From positions 1 through 49,672 of the forward strand of contig NZ_JGZP01000008.1 of the NCBI RefSeq assembly GCF_000741785.1: 49,672 nt of DNA, written 5' to 3'. Positions 15,478 to 24,345 of this stretch are shown here, one piece after another. A model generated the notes under the pieces. It searched no databases and was not told where the DNA came from. It worked only from the letters and a program-made list of their open reading frames with translations. Source of the DNA: Bifidobacterium stellenboschense (GTDB lineage: Bacteria > Actinomycetota > Actinomycetes > Actinomycetales > Bifidobacteriaceae). Numbering within the stretch: the first letter of the stretch is position 1; the number at the start of each line of letters is the position of its first letter. Both the position numbers and the translations under genes were made by a program.

Positions 15478-16512
15478 ATGAACCCCATCTGCAATCAGGT
15501 GCGCGTGCGCGTGCCGGCGACCAGCGCCAACCTCGGCTCCGGCTTCGACACGGTCGGTCTCGCGCTCGACTACCACGACGAACTCATGTTCACGCTGAAC
15601 GACGATCCGAGCGACGGCGTCGCCCACGTCGTCATCCACGGCGAAGGCGAGGACACGCTGCCGCGCGACGAGACGCATCTCGTCGTCTCCACGTTCCGTC
15701 GCGCCTGCGCCACGTTCGGTCTCGGACGACTCGGCTTCACGCTCGAAGCGACGAACAACATCCCGCAGGCGCGCGGCATGGGCTCGTCCGCCGAGGCGAT
15801 CGTCGCCGGCATCGCCGCGGCCGCCGCGTTCGCGCAGCCCGGAGCGCTCAACCGCCCCGCCATCTTCGACATGGCCGCGCAGATCGAAGGCCACCCGGAC
15901 AACGTGGCGCCCGCCGTGTTCGGCGGCCTCACCGTCTCCTGGGACTTCGAGACCGCGGAGGGCGTCGGCTCGGTCGCCATCCCCGGCGGCGACCCGTTGC
16001 ACGGCGGCTTCCACACGGTCAACTATCCGGTCGACAAGGCGATCACCGCCGCCGTGTTCGTGCCCGACTACGAGCTGTCCACCGAGAAGGCGCGCCGGGC
16101 GCTGCCCGCCGAACTGCCGTACAAGGACGCCGTGTACAACGTCTCGCGCGTCGGGCTCCTGCCCGCGGCGATGAACCCGTCCGCGCTCGCCACGACCGGC
16201 GGCGCCTCCGAGGCGGAAGGCTCCGACGCCAGCCATGAGGCGAACGCGCTGCTGTTCACCGCCACGCAGGACAAGCTCCACCAGCCGTACCGCGGCGCGC
16301 TCATGCCGCCGTCGACCGAGCTGATTGCGCTGTTCCGGTCCAAGGGCTATGCGGCCGCCGTCTCCGGCGCCGGCCCGTGCGTGCTCGTCCTGCATTACGG
16401 CGACGCGCGCACGGCCATCGACGAGATCGCCGCCGAACAGCTCGCCTCCGGGCATTGGCGCGTCCTCCACCTGCCCATCAACACCGCCGGCGTGGAGGTC
16501 GTGCGCCGTTAG
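15478..16512 (+). CDS. thrB: Homoserine kinase
   Basis: A 344-residue GHMP kinase that phosphorylates homoserine for threonine synthesis. It starts VRVRVPATSANLGSGFDTVGLAL (motif 1). The ATP loop is PQARGMGSSAEAIVAG at about residue 96. Motif 3 near the C-terminus is AAVSGAGPCVLVL. Length is near the family norm, with a short Ala/Glu-rich insertion around residues 235-255. It is separated from hom by 13 bp. Repeats begin 8 bp after its stop codon, so transcription likely ends there. Confidence 0.96.
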   Translation: MNPICNQVRVRVPATSANLGSGFDTVGLALDYHDELMFTLNDDPSDGVAHVVIHGEGEDTLPRDETHLVVSTFRRACATFGLGRLGFTLEATNNIPQARGMGSSAEAIVAGIAAAAAFAQPGALNRPAIFDMAAQIEGHPDNVAPAVFGGLTVSWDFETAEGVGSVAIPGGDPLHGGFHTVNYPVDKAITAAVFVPDYELSTEKARRALPAELPYKDAVYNVSRVGLLPAAMNPSALATTGGASEAEGSDASHEANALLFTATQDKLHQPYRGALMPPSTELIALFRSKGYAAAVSGAGPCVLVLHYGDARTAIDEIAAEQLASGHWRVLHLPINTAGVEVVRR

Positions 16513-16520
16513 TCCGTTCG

Positions 16521-16784
16521 GCTCCCGCTGGCGGGAGCTGGCCGCCGTCAGGCGGTCTGAGGGTGGTTGCGGCATGGTCGTCGGACCGCGCGACCACCCT
16601 CAGTCTCACTTCGTTCGACAGCTCCCGCCAGCGGGAGCGAATACGTGATGTGGTTTCGTATGGGACCACCCTCAGTCTCACTTCGTTCGACAGCTCCCGC
16701 CAGCGGGAGCGGATATGTCGGATGTGGCTCCGTGTGGAGCCGCCTTTAGTCTCACCTTGTTCGACAGCTCCCGCTGGCGGGAGC
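16521..16784. repeat. Complete 118-bp dispersed element plus two extra right arms
   Basis: A complete inverted element covers 16521-16638: GCTCCCGCTGGCGGGAGC, a small hairpin, CTGAGGGTGGT, a centre, then ACCACCCTCAGTC, CACTTCGTTCGACA and GCTCCCGCCAGCGGGAGC. Two more right arms follow in the same orientation, ending at 16710 and 16784. The last ends 12 bp before the maf start codon and supplies part of its ribosome-binding region (GGGAAGG). Confidence 0.9.
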
Positions 16785-16796
16785 GGGAAGGTATGC

Positions 16797-18248
16797 ATGT
16801 CCATTCCGCTGATTCTCGCATCGAAGTCGAAGCCGCGCCGCGACGTGCTGTATGCGGCGGGCGTGTGCCCGACGATCCGCGTCTCGCACGTCGACGAGCC
16901 GGCCGCGCTCGAGGCGGCGGCCCGCGAATCCGGCGTCACGGTCGACGATCTCACCATCGAACAACGCGTGACGATCCTCGCCGGCGCGAAGGCCGCTGCC
17001 GTGCACCGCGCGTACCGCGACGTCGCGGCGACGGCGTCGGCCGCGACGGGCGAACGCGTCATCGCGTATCCGTTGCGCGCGGAGAGCGTGATCGCCGCCG
17101 ACGCGCGTGCCGCGGCGGACGGCGGCGACGCCGGTGCCGCCGACGCCGCGTCCATCGACTATTCGCGTGACGAGATCGCCACGACGCGCGACTTCTCCGG
17201 CGTGGACATGCCGACCGTCACCGAACCGATCACGAACATCATCGCGATGCAGCCGGGCCTGACGCGCTCGACCGTCGGCCCGCTGATCGTCGGCTGCGAC
17301 TCGATGTTCCTGCTCGACGGCGAATGTTACGGCAAACCGCACAGCGTCGACGTGGCGCGCGAACGGCTGCACCGCATGAGCGGCGCGACCGGCGAGCTGT
17401 GGACCGGGCATTGCGTGATCGACTTCGCGACCGGTCGCGTCGCGCGCGGCGCGAGCCACGCGACCGTGCGGTTCGGCGAGTTCACCGACCGCGACATCGA
17501 ACGCTACATCGCGACCGGCGAGCCGTTGGAGGTCGCCGGATCGTTCACGCTCGAAGGCTTCGGCGGCGCGTTCATCGATGCGATCGACGGCGACCCGCAC
17601 GGCATCATCGGCATCAGCCTGCCGCTGCTGCGTCGTCTCGTCGGCGAGCTCGGCGTCGACTGGACGGACCTGTGGAACGTGGCGCGCGGCGAGGACCTGC
17701 CGGGCGTGCTCGACAAGGACGGCAACGAGATCCCGCCGAAGGAGAACGTGCACCAGCCGGGCGACGGCTGGGTGGACTGCGCGTGCGGGCGCAAGCATTG
17801 GGGGACGAACGGCGCGTCCGGCGTGCTGCTCGCCCGCCGTGACGAGGCGAGCGGCGAGGTGACGCACGTCGTCATGCAGCATCGTGCGAAATGGTCGGCG
17901 GAAGGCGGCACGTGGGGGATTCCCGGCGGCGCGACCGCGGACGGCGAATCGCCGATCGAAGGCGCGCTGCGCGAATCGTACGAGGAGGCGAACATCACCC
18001 CGGAGGACATCGAGGTGGTCGGCTCCTACCGCGAGGACCACGGGCCGTGGGCGTACACCACCGTGTTCGCGTTCGAGAAGCCGGGGCATGAGGTGCATCC
18101 GCGCGCGAACGACGACGAGAGCATGGAGATCGGCTGGGTGCCGATCGACGAGGTGCCGGACAGGAAGCTCCTTACCGCGATGAAGACCGATTGGCCGCGC
18201 TTCGACGCGCGGCTCAGGGCGCTGGCCGCCGCCTACCGCGAACGGTAG
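16797..18248 (+). CDS. Maf-NUDIX fusion protein
   Basis: A 483-residue two-domain protein. The N-terminal Maf domain (nucleotide pyrophosphatase removing non-canonical nucleotides, tied to septum formation) starts IPLILASKSKPRRDVL and has VGCDSMFLLDGECYGKPHS and EVAGSFTLEGFGGAFIDAIDGD. Residues about 75-140 are an Ala/Asp-rich insertion that splits the usual Maf core. The C-terminal NUDIX hydrolase (about 325-483) begins with DCACGRKHWG and carries a NUDIX box at 378-400, GGATADGESPIEGALRESYE, intact except Asn for the last Gly. Both halves suggest nucleotide-pool cleaning. ATG 16797 follows GGGAAGG at 6 nt. Confidence 0.9.
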   Translation: MSIPLILASKSKPRRDVLYAAGVCPTIRVSHVDEPAALEAAARESGVTVDDLTIEQRVTILAGAKAAAVHRAYRDVAATASAATGERVIAYPLRAESVIAADARAAADGGDAGAADAASIDYSRDEIATTRDFSGVDMPTVTEPITNIIAMQPGLTRSTVGPLIVGCDSMFLLDGECYGKPHSVDVARERLHRMSGATGELWTGHCVIDFATGRVARGASHATVRFGEFTDRDIERYIATGEPLEVAGSFTLEGFGGAFIDAIDGDPHGIIGISLPLLRRLVGELGVDWTDLWNVARGEDLPGVLDKDGNEIPPKENVHQPGDGWVDCACGRKHWGTNGASGVLLARRDEASGEVTHVVMQHRAKWSAEGGTWGIPGGATADGESPIEGALRESYEEANITPEDIEVVGSYREDHGPWAYTTVFAFEKPGHEVHPRANDDESMEIGWVPIDEVPDRKLLTAMKTDWPRFDARLRALAAAYRER

Positions 18249-18287
18249 CCGCGGCGCAGCGGTCGCGGTGGGATCTTCCACGGCGTC

Positions 18288-19166
18288 TCAGGAACCATCC
18301 GCCTCGGTGCCGGTCCGCAGGGACTCGGCGCGGAAGCGGATGGGGGAGACGCCGTTCTTGCGTTTGAACGCGGCGCAGAACGCGGAGGTGTCGGTGAAGC
18401 CGCACTCCTCGCACAGCCGCTTCAACGGCATGTCCGAGTTGATGAGCAGATACTTCGCCGCGTGCATGCGCGCGTCCATGATGTAGGCGTGCGGCGTGTA
18501 CCCGGTCTCCTTCTTGAACACGCGGATGAAATGGTATTCGCTCATGTACGCCATCGCGGCCAGCTCGCTGATCGGCAGCGGCTCGTCCAGATGGTTCGAG
18601 ATGTAGGTGAGCACGTCCTCGATGACGTGCGGCTGCCGCTGCGTCGAGACGCCGGCGTCGGATGCGGCGACGGCGAACTCGGTGAGGATGTCGGTGATGT
18701 GCTTCGCCATCTGCGGCTCCGAGATGCGCGCGCCCGCATGGAACGTGTCGTAGATCGCGTTGAGACGCGTCAACGCGTAGCCCGGGTCCTTGAGCGTGAA
18801 CGTGACGCCGAGGCGCGAGACGATCAGATCATGGTAGGCGCGCGCCATCTCGCCGTCGAAATGCATCCACAGCACGTCGCTCGGCTCATCGGTGCCGTAG
18901 GCGTGGTGGGCGTAGCAGTCGATCAGCGCGAAATCGCCCTTCGAGACGTGGGCGGTGCCCTGCCCGGTCGTGACATCGAACGAGCCGCGGCGGATCGCCA
19001 TGATCAGGAAGCTGTCGAACGAGCTGCGCTCCTGCCGGTAGCCGGCCTCGTAATGGAACGAGCCGACGCGCAGCGGGTAGAGGAACGTGCGCAGGGCGGT
19101 TTTGCTGGGCGTGTAGATGTAGAATTCGGAGCCCTCGTCGAGGATGCCGTGTTCGGCCGGTTTCAT
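18288..19166 (-). CDS. AraC-family transcriptional regulator (locus left edge)
   Basis: A 292-residue regulator. The N-terminal half is a cupin-like sugar-sensing domain (SFHYEAGYRQERSSFDSFLIM, then GDFALIDCYAHHAY). The C-terminal AraC/XylS domain has two helix-turn-helix units: LPISELAAMAYMSEYHFIRV and MPLKRLCEECGFTDTSAFCA, ending FKRKNGVSPIRFR. GGAAGGAGA precedes ATG 19166, which decides the start over longer frames. It diverges from the DUF5107 gene and shares a 217-bp control region with it. The regulator at 28747 is a clear paralogue (both have EPLPI..LAA.AYM.EY.FIRVFK and TGYTPHAY). The likely role is activation of the sugar genes between them. Confidence 0.93.
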   Translation of the reverse strand: MKPAEHGILDEGSEFYIYTPSKTALRTFLYPLRVGSFHYEAGYRQERSSFDSFLIMAIRRGSFDVTTGQGTAHVSKGDFALIDCYAHHAYGTDEPSDVLWMHFDGEMARAYHDLIVSRLGVTFTLKDPGYALTRLNAIYDTFHAGARISEPQMAKHITDILTEFAVAASDAGVSTQRQPHVIEDVLTYISNHLDEPLPISELAAMAYMSEYHFIRVFKKETGYTPHAYIMDARMHAAKYLLINSDMPLKRLCEECGFTDTSAFCAAFKRKNGVSPIRFRAESLRTGTEADGS

Positions 19167-19237
19167 GGGTCTCCTTCCTTGGATGGGCATTGTTGCCGAT
19201 GATTGCCAGTATAGCGGTTCGCACGGGTTGTGCATCC

Positions 19238-19307
19238 GCAATTTTTTCATACGGGGGAGCAGGAAAACCGTAAGGACCGTTGAAAAGCGGCTTTAGGCTG
19301 GTAGGCA
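19238..19307 (+). promoter_or_regulatory. Control region of the DUF5107 gene: candidate AraC site and promoter
   Basis: GCAATTTTTTCATAC at 19238-19252 resembles the repeated motif before the binding-protein gene (22836 and 22870). Downstream TTGAAA (19280-19285), a 16-bp spacer and TAGGCA (19302-19307) form a plausible promoter. The motif lies about 28 bp upstream of the -35, a reasonable place for an AraC activator. Confidence 0.45.
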
Positions 19308-19383
19308 AGTAATCAACAAAACACCAATGCATGCGACGCGATGCGGCAATCGCATGCAGTGGCCTCCAGCGAAGGAGCACATC

Positions 19384-22300
19384 ATGGCCGTGACCATCAA
19401 GGACACCGTCATCACGATCCCCACCTACGGAATCGGCGCGGCGGACAAGAACCCGGAGTTCATCGAGAAGCGCGTCTACCAGGGCAGCTCGGGCCGCGTC
19501 TACCCGTACCCGGTGATCGAGACGATCAGCGACGAGAAGCACGATCAGGACTACAAGGCCGTCATCATCGAGAACGAATACCTCGAGGTGACCGTCCTGC
19601 CGGAGCTCGGCGGCCGCATCCAGTACGCGAAGGACAAGACCAACGACTACGACTTCGTCTACCGCAACGACGTCATCAAGCCCGCGCTCGTCGGCCTGAC
19701 CGGCCCGTGGATCTCCGGCGGCATCGAGTTCAACTGGCCGCAGCACCACCGTCCGACCACCTACCTGCCGGTCGACTACACGGTCAAGGACCTGCCGGAC
19801 GGCGGCAAGGCCGTGCAGTGCCACGACACCGACCAGATGTACGGCACCCAGGTCGTCACCACGATCGCCCTGCACCCCGGCAAGGCGTACATCGAGATCT
19901 CCGCGCAGCTGTACAACGGCACCGCGCTGCCGCAGACCTTCCTGTGGTGGGCGAACCCGGCCGTGCCCGTCAACGAGCACACGAAGACCGTGATGCCGCC
20001 GGACGTGACCGCCGTCATGGACCACGGCAAGCGCGACGTCTCCCGCTACCCGATCGCCACCGGCACCTACTACAAGCACGACTACTCCGAGGGCGTCGAC
20101 ATCGGCCGCTACAAGAACGTGCCGGTCCCGACCAGCTACATGGCCGCGCACTCCGACTACAACTTCGTCGGCGGCTACGACTTCCACGAGCAGGCCGGCA
20201 TCCTGCACATCGCCGACCATCACGTGAGCCCCGGCAAGAAGCAGTGGACGTGGGGCAACGGCGACTTCGGCCGCGCATGGGACCGCAACCTGACCGACGC
20301 CAACGGCCCGTACGTCGAGCTCATGACCGGCGTCTTCACCGACAACCAGCCCGACTTCACCTGGCTCAAGCCGTACGAGGGCAAGACCTTCACCCAGTAC
20401 TTCATGCCGTACAAGGCCGTCGGCCAGGTCAAGAACGCCTCCATCAATGCGGCCGTCAACCTGGAGATCGGTCCCGAGGACACGTTCGGCGCGGCCGGCG
20501 AGACCGAAGGCATCGAGGCACAGGGCCTCAAGGCCGGCCAGGGCCGCGTGACCGTGTACGCGACCGCCGTGTACGAGAACGCCACCGTCACCGTCACGAC
20601 CACGAGCGGCGACGTGCTGTACGCCTACAACGGTCGGATCAGCCCGACGGACACCGTGCGCGCCGAATTCGAGACCGGCGACGCCGCGGCGACCGACATC
20701 ACCGCCACCGTGAAGGCCTCCGACGGCACCGTGCTCATCGACTACACCCCGCAACCCAAGAAGATCGAGAAGCTGTCCGAGCCGGCGAAGGCCGCCGACG
20801 ATCCGGAGGACATCCTCACCAACGAGGAACTGCTGCTCGCCGGCCTGCACCTCGAACAGTACCGCCACGCCACCTACATGCCCGACCCGTACTACCTCGA
20901 AGGCCTCAAGCGCGACCCGGAGGACGCCCGCATCAACAACGCGTACGGCCGCCTGCTGCTGCGCCGCGGCGTGTTCGCGCAGGCCGAGGACCGATTCCGC
21001 ACCGCCATCAAGCGCCTCACCAAGCACAACACGCAGCCGTACGACTCCGAGCCGCACTACAACCTCGGCCTCGCGCTGCTCTTCCAAGGCGAGGACGACA
21101 AGGCGTTCGACGCCTTCTACAAGGCGACGTGGGACGACACCCAGAAGGAGCGCGCCTTCCTCTACCTGGCGGCCATCGCCGCCCGCCGCGGCGACTACGC
21201 CGAAGCGCTCGGATACGTGGAGACCGCGCTCACCCGCAACGCGATGAACATCAAGGCCCGCGGCCTTCGCGCCTACCTGCTGCGCAGGCTCGGCCGCGCC
21301 GACGAGGCGGCCGCCGCCCTCGACGAGAACCTCAAGATCGACCGCTTCGACTTCGTGTCCGGCTACGAGCGCGCGCTCGCCGGAGTCGACGGCGCCGCCG
21401 CCGAACTCAAGGGCCTCATGCGCGGCTTCCACGAGAACTACCTGCAGGCCGCCCGCGACTACGCCCTCTTCGGCGCGTACGACGAGGCGCTGCAGCTGCT
21501 CGCGCAGACCGACCAGACCAAGCCGATGGTCAAGTACTACGAGGGCTACTACCTCGCCAAGCTCGGCCGCGACGAGGAGGCCAAGGCCGCCTTCGAAGCC
21601 GCCGAGGCCGCCCCGAGCGACTACTGCTTCCCGAACAAGCTGGAGGACATCGCCCCGCTCGAGAAGGCCATCGAGATCGTGAACGGCGCGAAGGCCCCCT
21701 ACTACCTCGGCTGCCTGTACTACGACAAGGTCCAGGCCGAAAAGGCCATCACCCTGTGGGAGCGTTCGCGCGACCTCGACCCGAGCTTCCCGACCGTGCA
21801 CCGCAACCTCGCGCTCGCCTACTACAACAAGCGCGGCGACGCCGCATCCGCCGAGCGCGAGATCGAGGAGGCCTACCGTCTCGACGAATCCGACGCCCGC
21901 GTCTTCCTCGAGCTCGACCAGCTGCACCGCAAGATCGGCTGGACCTACGCCCGCCGCCTCGCCGAATTCGAGAAGCACCTCGACGTGGTCGCCGAACGCG
22001 ACGACCTGTTCATCGAATACCTGACCGTGCTCGACCTCACCGGCAACTACGCCAAGGCCTACGAGCTCATGGGCGAACGCCGCTTCCACCCGTGGGAGGG
22101 CGGCGAAGGCAAGGTCACCGGCCAGTACCGCATCGCCCTCACCCTGCTCGCCAAGGACGCCATGGCCGCCGGCGACTGGGCGAAGGCCAAGGAGCTGCTC
22201 GTCAGGACGCTCGCCTACCCGGAGAACCTCGGCGAAGGCAAGCTCGAAGGCCAGAAGGACAACGACATCCACTACTACCTCGGCGTGGTCGAACGCCATC

Positions 22301-22734
22301 TGGGCGACGAGGAGGCGGCCCGCGCCGAATTCCGCCAGGCCACGATCGGCCCCGACGAGGTGAAGGGCGCGATGTACTACAACGACCAGCCCGCCGAGAT
22401 GATCCTCTTCCAGGGTCTCGCCCACAAGGCGCTCGGCGAGGAGGGCCCGGCCAACGCCCGCTTCTACCGCCTGCTCGACTACGGCGAGCAGCACCTCGAC
22501 GACCAGGTCAGGATCGACTACTTCGCCGTCTCGCTGCCCGACTTCCTCATCTTCGAGAACGACTACACGAAGATGAACCGCATCCACTGCCTGTACCTGA
22601 TGGCGCTCGCCAACATCGGCACCGGCGACAAGGCCAAGGCCGCGGAGTTCCTGCACGAGGCGACGGCGCTCGACCCGAGCCACATCCAGGCGAACCTGTT
22701 CGCCGACGAGCTCGCCGACCGCCACGTGCTGTGA
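19384..22734 (+). CDS. DUF5107-domain / TPR protein, probable carbohydrate-active
   Basis: A 1116-residue cytosolic protein with no signal peptide. Residues about 1-370 match the DUF5107 type, a beta-sandwich related to aldose-1-epimerases: YLEVTVLPELGGRIQYAKDK recalls the mutarotase motif, and GLTGPWISGGIEFNWPQHH is highly distinctive. A beta-rich linker (370-460) leads to a long tetratricopeptide-repeat region (about 470-1110) with units such as YNLGLALLFQGEDDKAFDAF and YLAAIAARRGDYAEALGYVE. The function is unproven; the locus (AraC, sugar importer, GH35) points to a sugar-processing role. GAAGGAG precedes ATG 19384. A strong hairpin at 22774 follows the gene, so it is likely its own unit. 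Confidence 0.85.
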   Translation: MAVTIKDTVITIPTYGIGAADKNPEFIEKRVYQGSSGRVYPYPVIETISDEKHDQDYKAVIIENEYLEVTVLPELGGRIQYAKDKTNDYDFVYRNDVIKPALVGLTGPWISGGIEFNWPQHHRPTTYLPVDYTVKDLPDGGKAVQCHDTDQMYGTQVVTTIALHPGKAYIEISAQLYNGTALPQTFLWWANPAVPVNEHTKTVMPPDVTAVMDHGKRDVSRYPIATGTYYKHDYSEGVDIGRYKNVPVPTSYMAAHSDYNFVGGYDFHEQAGILHIADHHVSPGKKQWTWGNGDFGRAWDRNLTDANGPYVELMTGVFTDNQPDFTWLKPYEGKTFTQYFMPYKAVGQVKNASINAAVNLEIGPEDTFGAAGETEGIEAQGLKAGQGRVTVYATAVYENATVTVTTTSGDVLYAYNGRISPTDTVRAEFETGDAAATDITATVKASDGTVLIDYTPQPKKIEKLSEPAKAADDPEDILTNEELLLAGLHLEQYRHATYMPDPYYLEGLKRDPEDARINNAYGRLLLRRGVFAQAEDRFRTAIKRLTKHNTQPYDSEPHYNLGLALLFQGEDDKAFDAFYKATWDDTQKERAFLYLAAIAARRGDYAEALGYVETALTRNAMNIKARGLRAYLLRRLGRADEAAAALDENLKIDRFDFVSGYERALAGVDGAAAELKGLMRGFHENYLQAARDYALFGAYDEALQLLAQTDQTKPMVKYYEGYYLAKLGRDEEAKAAFEAAEAAPSDYCFPNKLEDIAPLEKAIEIVNGAKAPYYLGCLYYDKVQAEKAITLWERSRDLDPSFPTVHRNLALAYYNKRGDAASAEREIEEAYRLDESDARVFLELDQLHRKIGWTYARRLAEFEKHLDVVAERDDLFIEYLTVLDLTGNYAKAYELMGERRFHPWEGGEGKVTGQYRIALTLLAKDAMAAGDWAKAKELLVRTLAYPENLGEGKLEGQKDNDIHYYLGVVERHLGDEEAARAEFRQATIGPDEVKGAMYYNDQPAEMILFQGLAHKALGEEGPANARFYRLLDYGEQHLDDQVRIDYFAVSLPDFLIFENDYTKMNRIHCLYLMALANIGTGDKAKAAEFLHEATALDPSHIQANLFADELADRHVL

Positions 22735-22773
22735 CGCGGTTTACCGCGACGCGGTCTTCCGCGACGTGATCCC

Positions 22774-22822
22774 CGTGGAGGGCGGGGCGCATGCCATGAC
22801 GGCGCGCGCCCCGCCCTCCACG
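22774..22822 (+). terminator. Hairpin after the DUF5107 gene
   Basis: CGTGGAGGGCGGGGCGC pairs with GCGCCCCGCCCTCCACG across a short loop (22774-22822). It is very stable but lacks a T tract. It separates the DUF5107 gene from the importer operon. Confidence 0.65.
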
Positions 22823-22835
22823 CGTCTGCCGACAA

Positions 22836-22931
22836 GCAGTTTTTCACTATGCGGCAATAGTCGAAGACAGCAATTTTTCACTATTCCAAGTCAAGGAAAA
22901 TAGAGAAACGGCCGCGTTGCAATCGTACACT
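22836..22931 (+). promoter_or_regulatory. Candidate AraC operator (direct repeats) and importer promoter
   Basis: GCAGTTTTTCACTAT at 22836-22850 and GCAATTTTTCACTAT at 22870-22884 are direct repeats 34 bp apart (about three helical turns). TACACT at 22926-22931 is a good -10, but the -35 position (GAGAAA) is poor, as expected for an activator-dependent promoter. AraC-family proteins commonly bind direct repeats upstream of weak -35 boxes. That these sites serve the flanking regulators is an inference. Confidence 0.6.
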
Positions 22932-23038
22932 GGAATCATTCACCACGCTGGATCGCATACGAACCATCAACGACGACGTAGACGGAATCCAGTGGTTTTT
23001 ATCAACGCCGGAACGGTCCGGCGAGATAGGAGAGAACA

Positions 23039-24307
23039 ATGATGTCGCGCAACATGAAGACGATGATCGCAGCCGCGGCCGCCGTCGCGATGCTCGCACC
23101 GCTCGGCGCGTGCGGCTCCGCCTCCGCCGACTCGGATCCGAACACGCTCACCTTCTTCGCGAACAACACGCAGGACGCCTACCAGCCGGTGCTCGACGCG
23201 TTCGCCAAGAAGTACCCGGACATCAAGGTGAAGTTCAGCACCACCAACGGCTCCCAGGGCGGCTACCAGCAGGTTCTCCAGACCCGCATCTCCGGCGGCA
23301 AGCTCACCGACGTGTTCGTACTGCCGCCCGAGCAGCTCTCCGACATGGTCGACAACCAGCTCGCGCTCGACCTGACCGACGAGGCCTTCATGAAGTCCAT
23401 CCCCGAGGCCAACAAGGCCCCGTACTCGCAGGACGGCAAGACCTACGGCATGTCCGTGTCCACGTGGATCAACGCGCTGGCGTTCAACAAGGACCTGCTC
23501 AAGAAGGCCGGCTACGACAAGATCCCCGCCACGTGGGACGAGTTCATCGACATGCTCAAGAAGATCAAGAAGACCGAGCCGGACGTCACCCCGTACCTGG
23601 AGGCGAAGGACGGCCTCGGCATCCCGGTCGAGGGATGGCTCGGCGAGGAGTCCGCCGCCGACAACGACGGCAAGATGCTCGACCAGTCCATCACCGACGG
23701 CGAGACCACGTTCGAGAAGACCTACGGCCCGCTGTACACCGAATGGTCGAAGCTCTTCAAGGAGGACGTGATGACCTCCGACGTGACCGGCATCTCCGCC
23801 GACCAGATGCGCACCGAGTTCACGTCCGGCCGTCTCGCCGTCATGGCCTCCGGCGCCTGGGACGTCCCCACGTTCAAGGACAGCGGCATCGACTTCGAGT
23901 TCGGCACCGTGCCGATGCTCACGAAGGACCAAGAGCAGTACACGCCGGGCGCCGCCGACCCGTCGTTCGCGATCAACGCCAAGATCAGCGGGCAGAAGCT
24001 CGAGAATGCGAAGAAGTTCCTCACCTTCCTCGCCTCGCCCGAAGGCCTGAAGGCCTACCAGGAGGGCACCGGCAACATCCCGGTCGTCGAAGGCTACGAC
24101 GCCGAGATCGACCCCAGCTTCAAGACCGTGTACGACACCTACATGAAGACCGGCCACGTCTACCTCAACACGCTCGGCTGGCCCGCCAAGGGACGCACCG
24201 CCCTGCGCGCCGAGACCTTCAGCCAGCTCCAGCAGGTCGCGATGGGCTCCATCGACGGCACGACCGCGGCGAAGAACCTCGACGGCAAGCTCCAGTCCTA
24301 CAAGTGA
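23039..24307 (+). CDS. Sugar ABC transporter substrate-binding lipoprotein
   Basis: A 422-residue binding protein of the CUT1 (family 1) type. It has a lipoprotein signal: basic MMSRNMK, a hydrophobic stretch and lipobox LGAC with Cys25 as lipid anchor. The mature part starts DPNTLTFFANNTQDAYQPVLDAFAKKYPDIKV and includes GWLGEE, AFAINAKISG-type hinge segments and VVEGYDAEIDPSFKTVY. It should capture an oligosaccharide outside the cell and deliver it to the two permeases next to it. GATAGGAGAG precedes ATG 23039; an ATG at 23042 is equivalent. The ligand is unknown; the GH35 gene suggests a galactoside or similar glycan. Confidence 0.93.
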   Translation: MMSRNMKTMIAAAAAVAMLAPLGACGSASADSDPNTLTFFANNTQDAYQPVLDAFAKKYPDIKVKFSTTNGSQGGYQQVLQTRISGGKLTDVFVLPPEQLSDMVDNQLALDLTDEAFMKSIPEANKAPYSQDGKTYGMSVSTWINALAFNKDLLKKAGYDKIPATWDEFIDMLKKIKKTEPDVTPYLEAKDGLGIPVEGWLGEESAADNDGKMLDQSITDGETTFEKTYGPLYTEWSKLFKEDVMTSDVTGISADQMRTEFTSGRLAVMASGAWDVPTFKDSGIDFEFGTVPMLTKDQEQYTPGAADPSFAINAKISGQKLENAKKFLTFLASPEGLKAYQEGTGNIPVVEGYDAEIDPSFKTVYDTYMKTGHVYLNTLGWPAKGRTALRAETFSQLQQVAMGSIDGTTAAKNLDGKLQSYK

Positions 24308-24345
24308 CCGCCGAGCGAACCGTCCCACACGAAAAGGCGCAGACC

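Noticed and set aside
16521..16784. Insertion sequence between thrB and maf
   Set aside because: There is no transposase frame; the DNA consists only of hairpin repeats, so it is at most a non-autonomous element.
18886..22725. A 1279-codon frame antisense to the DUF5107 gene
   Set aside because: It is a by-product of GC-rich third codon positions; the product is Val/Leu/Gly/Arg-rich without domains, while the plus strand has clear DUF5107 and TPR motifs.
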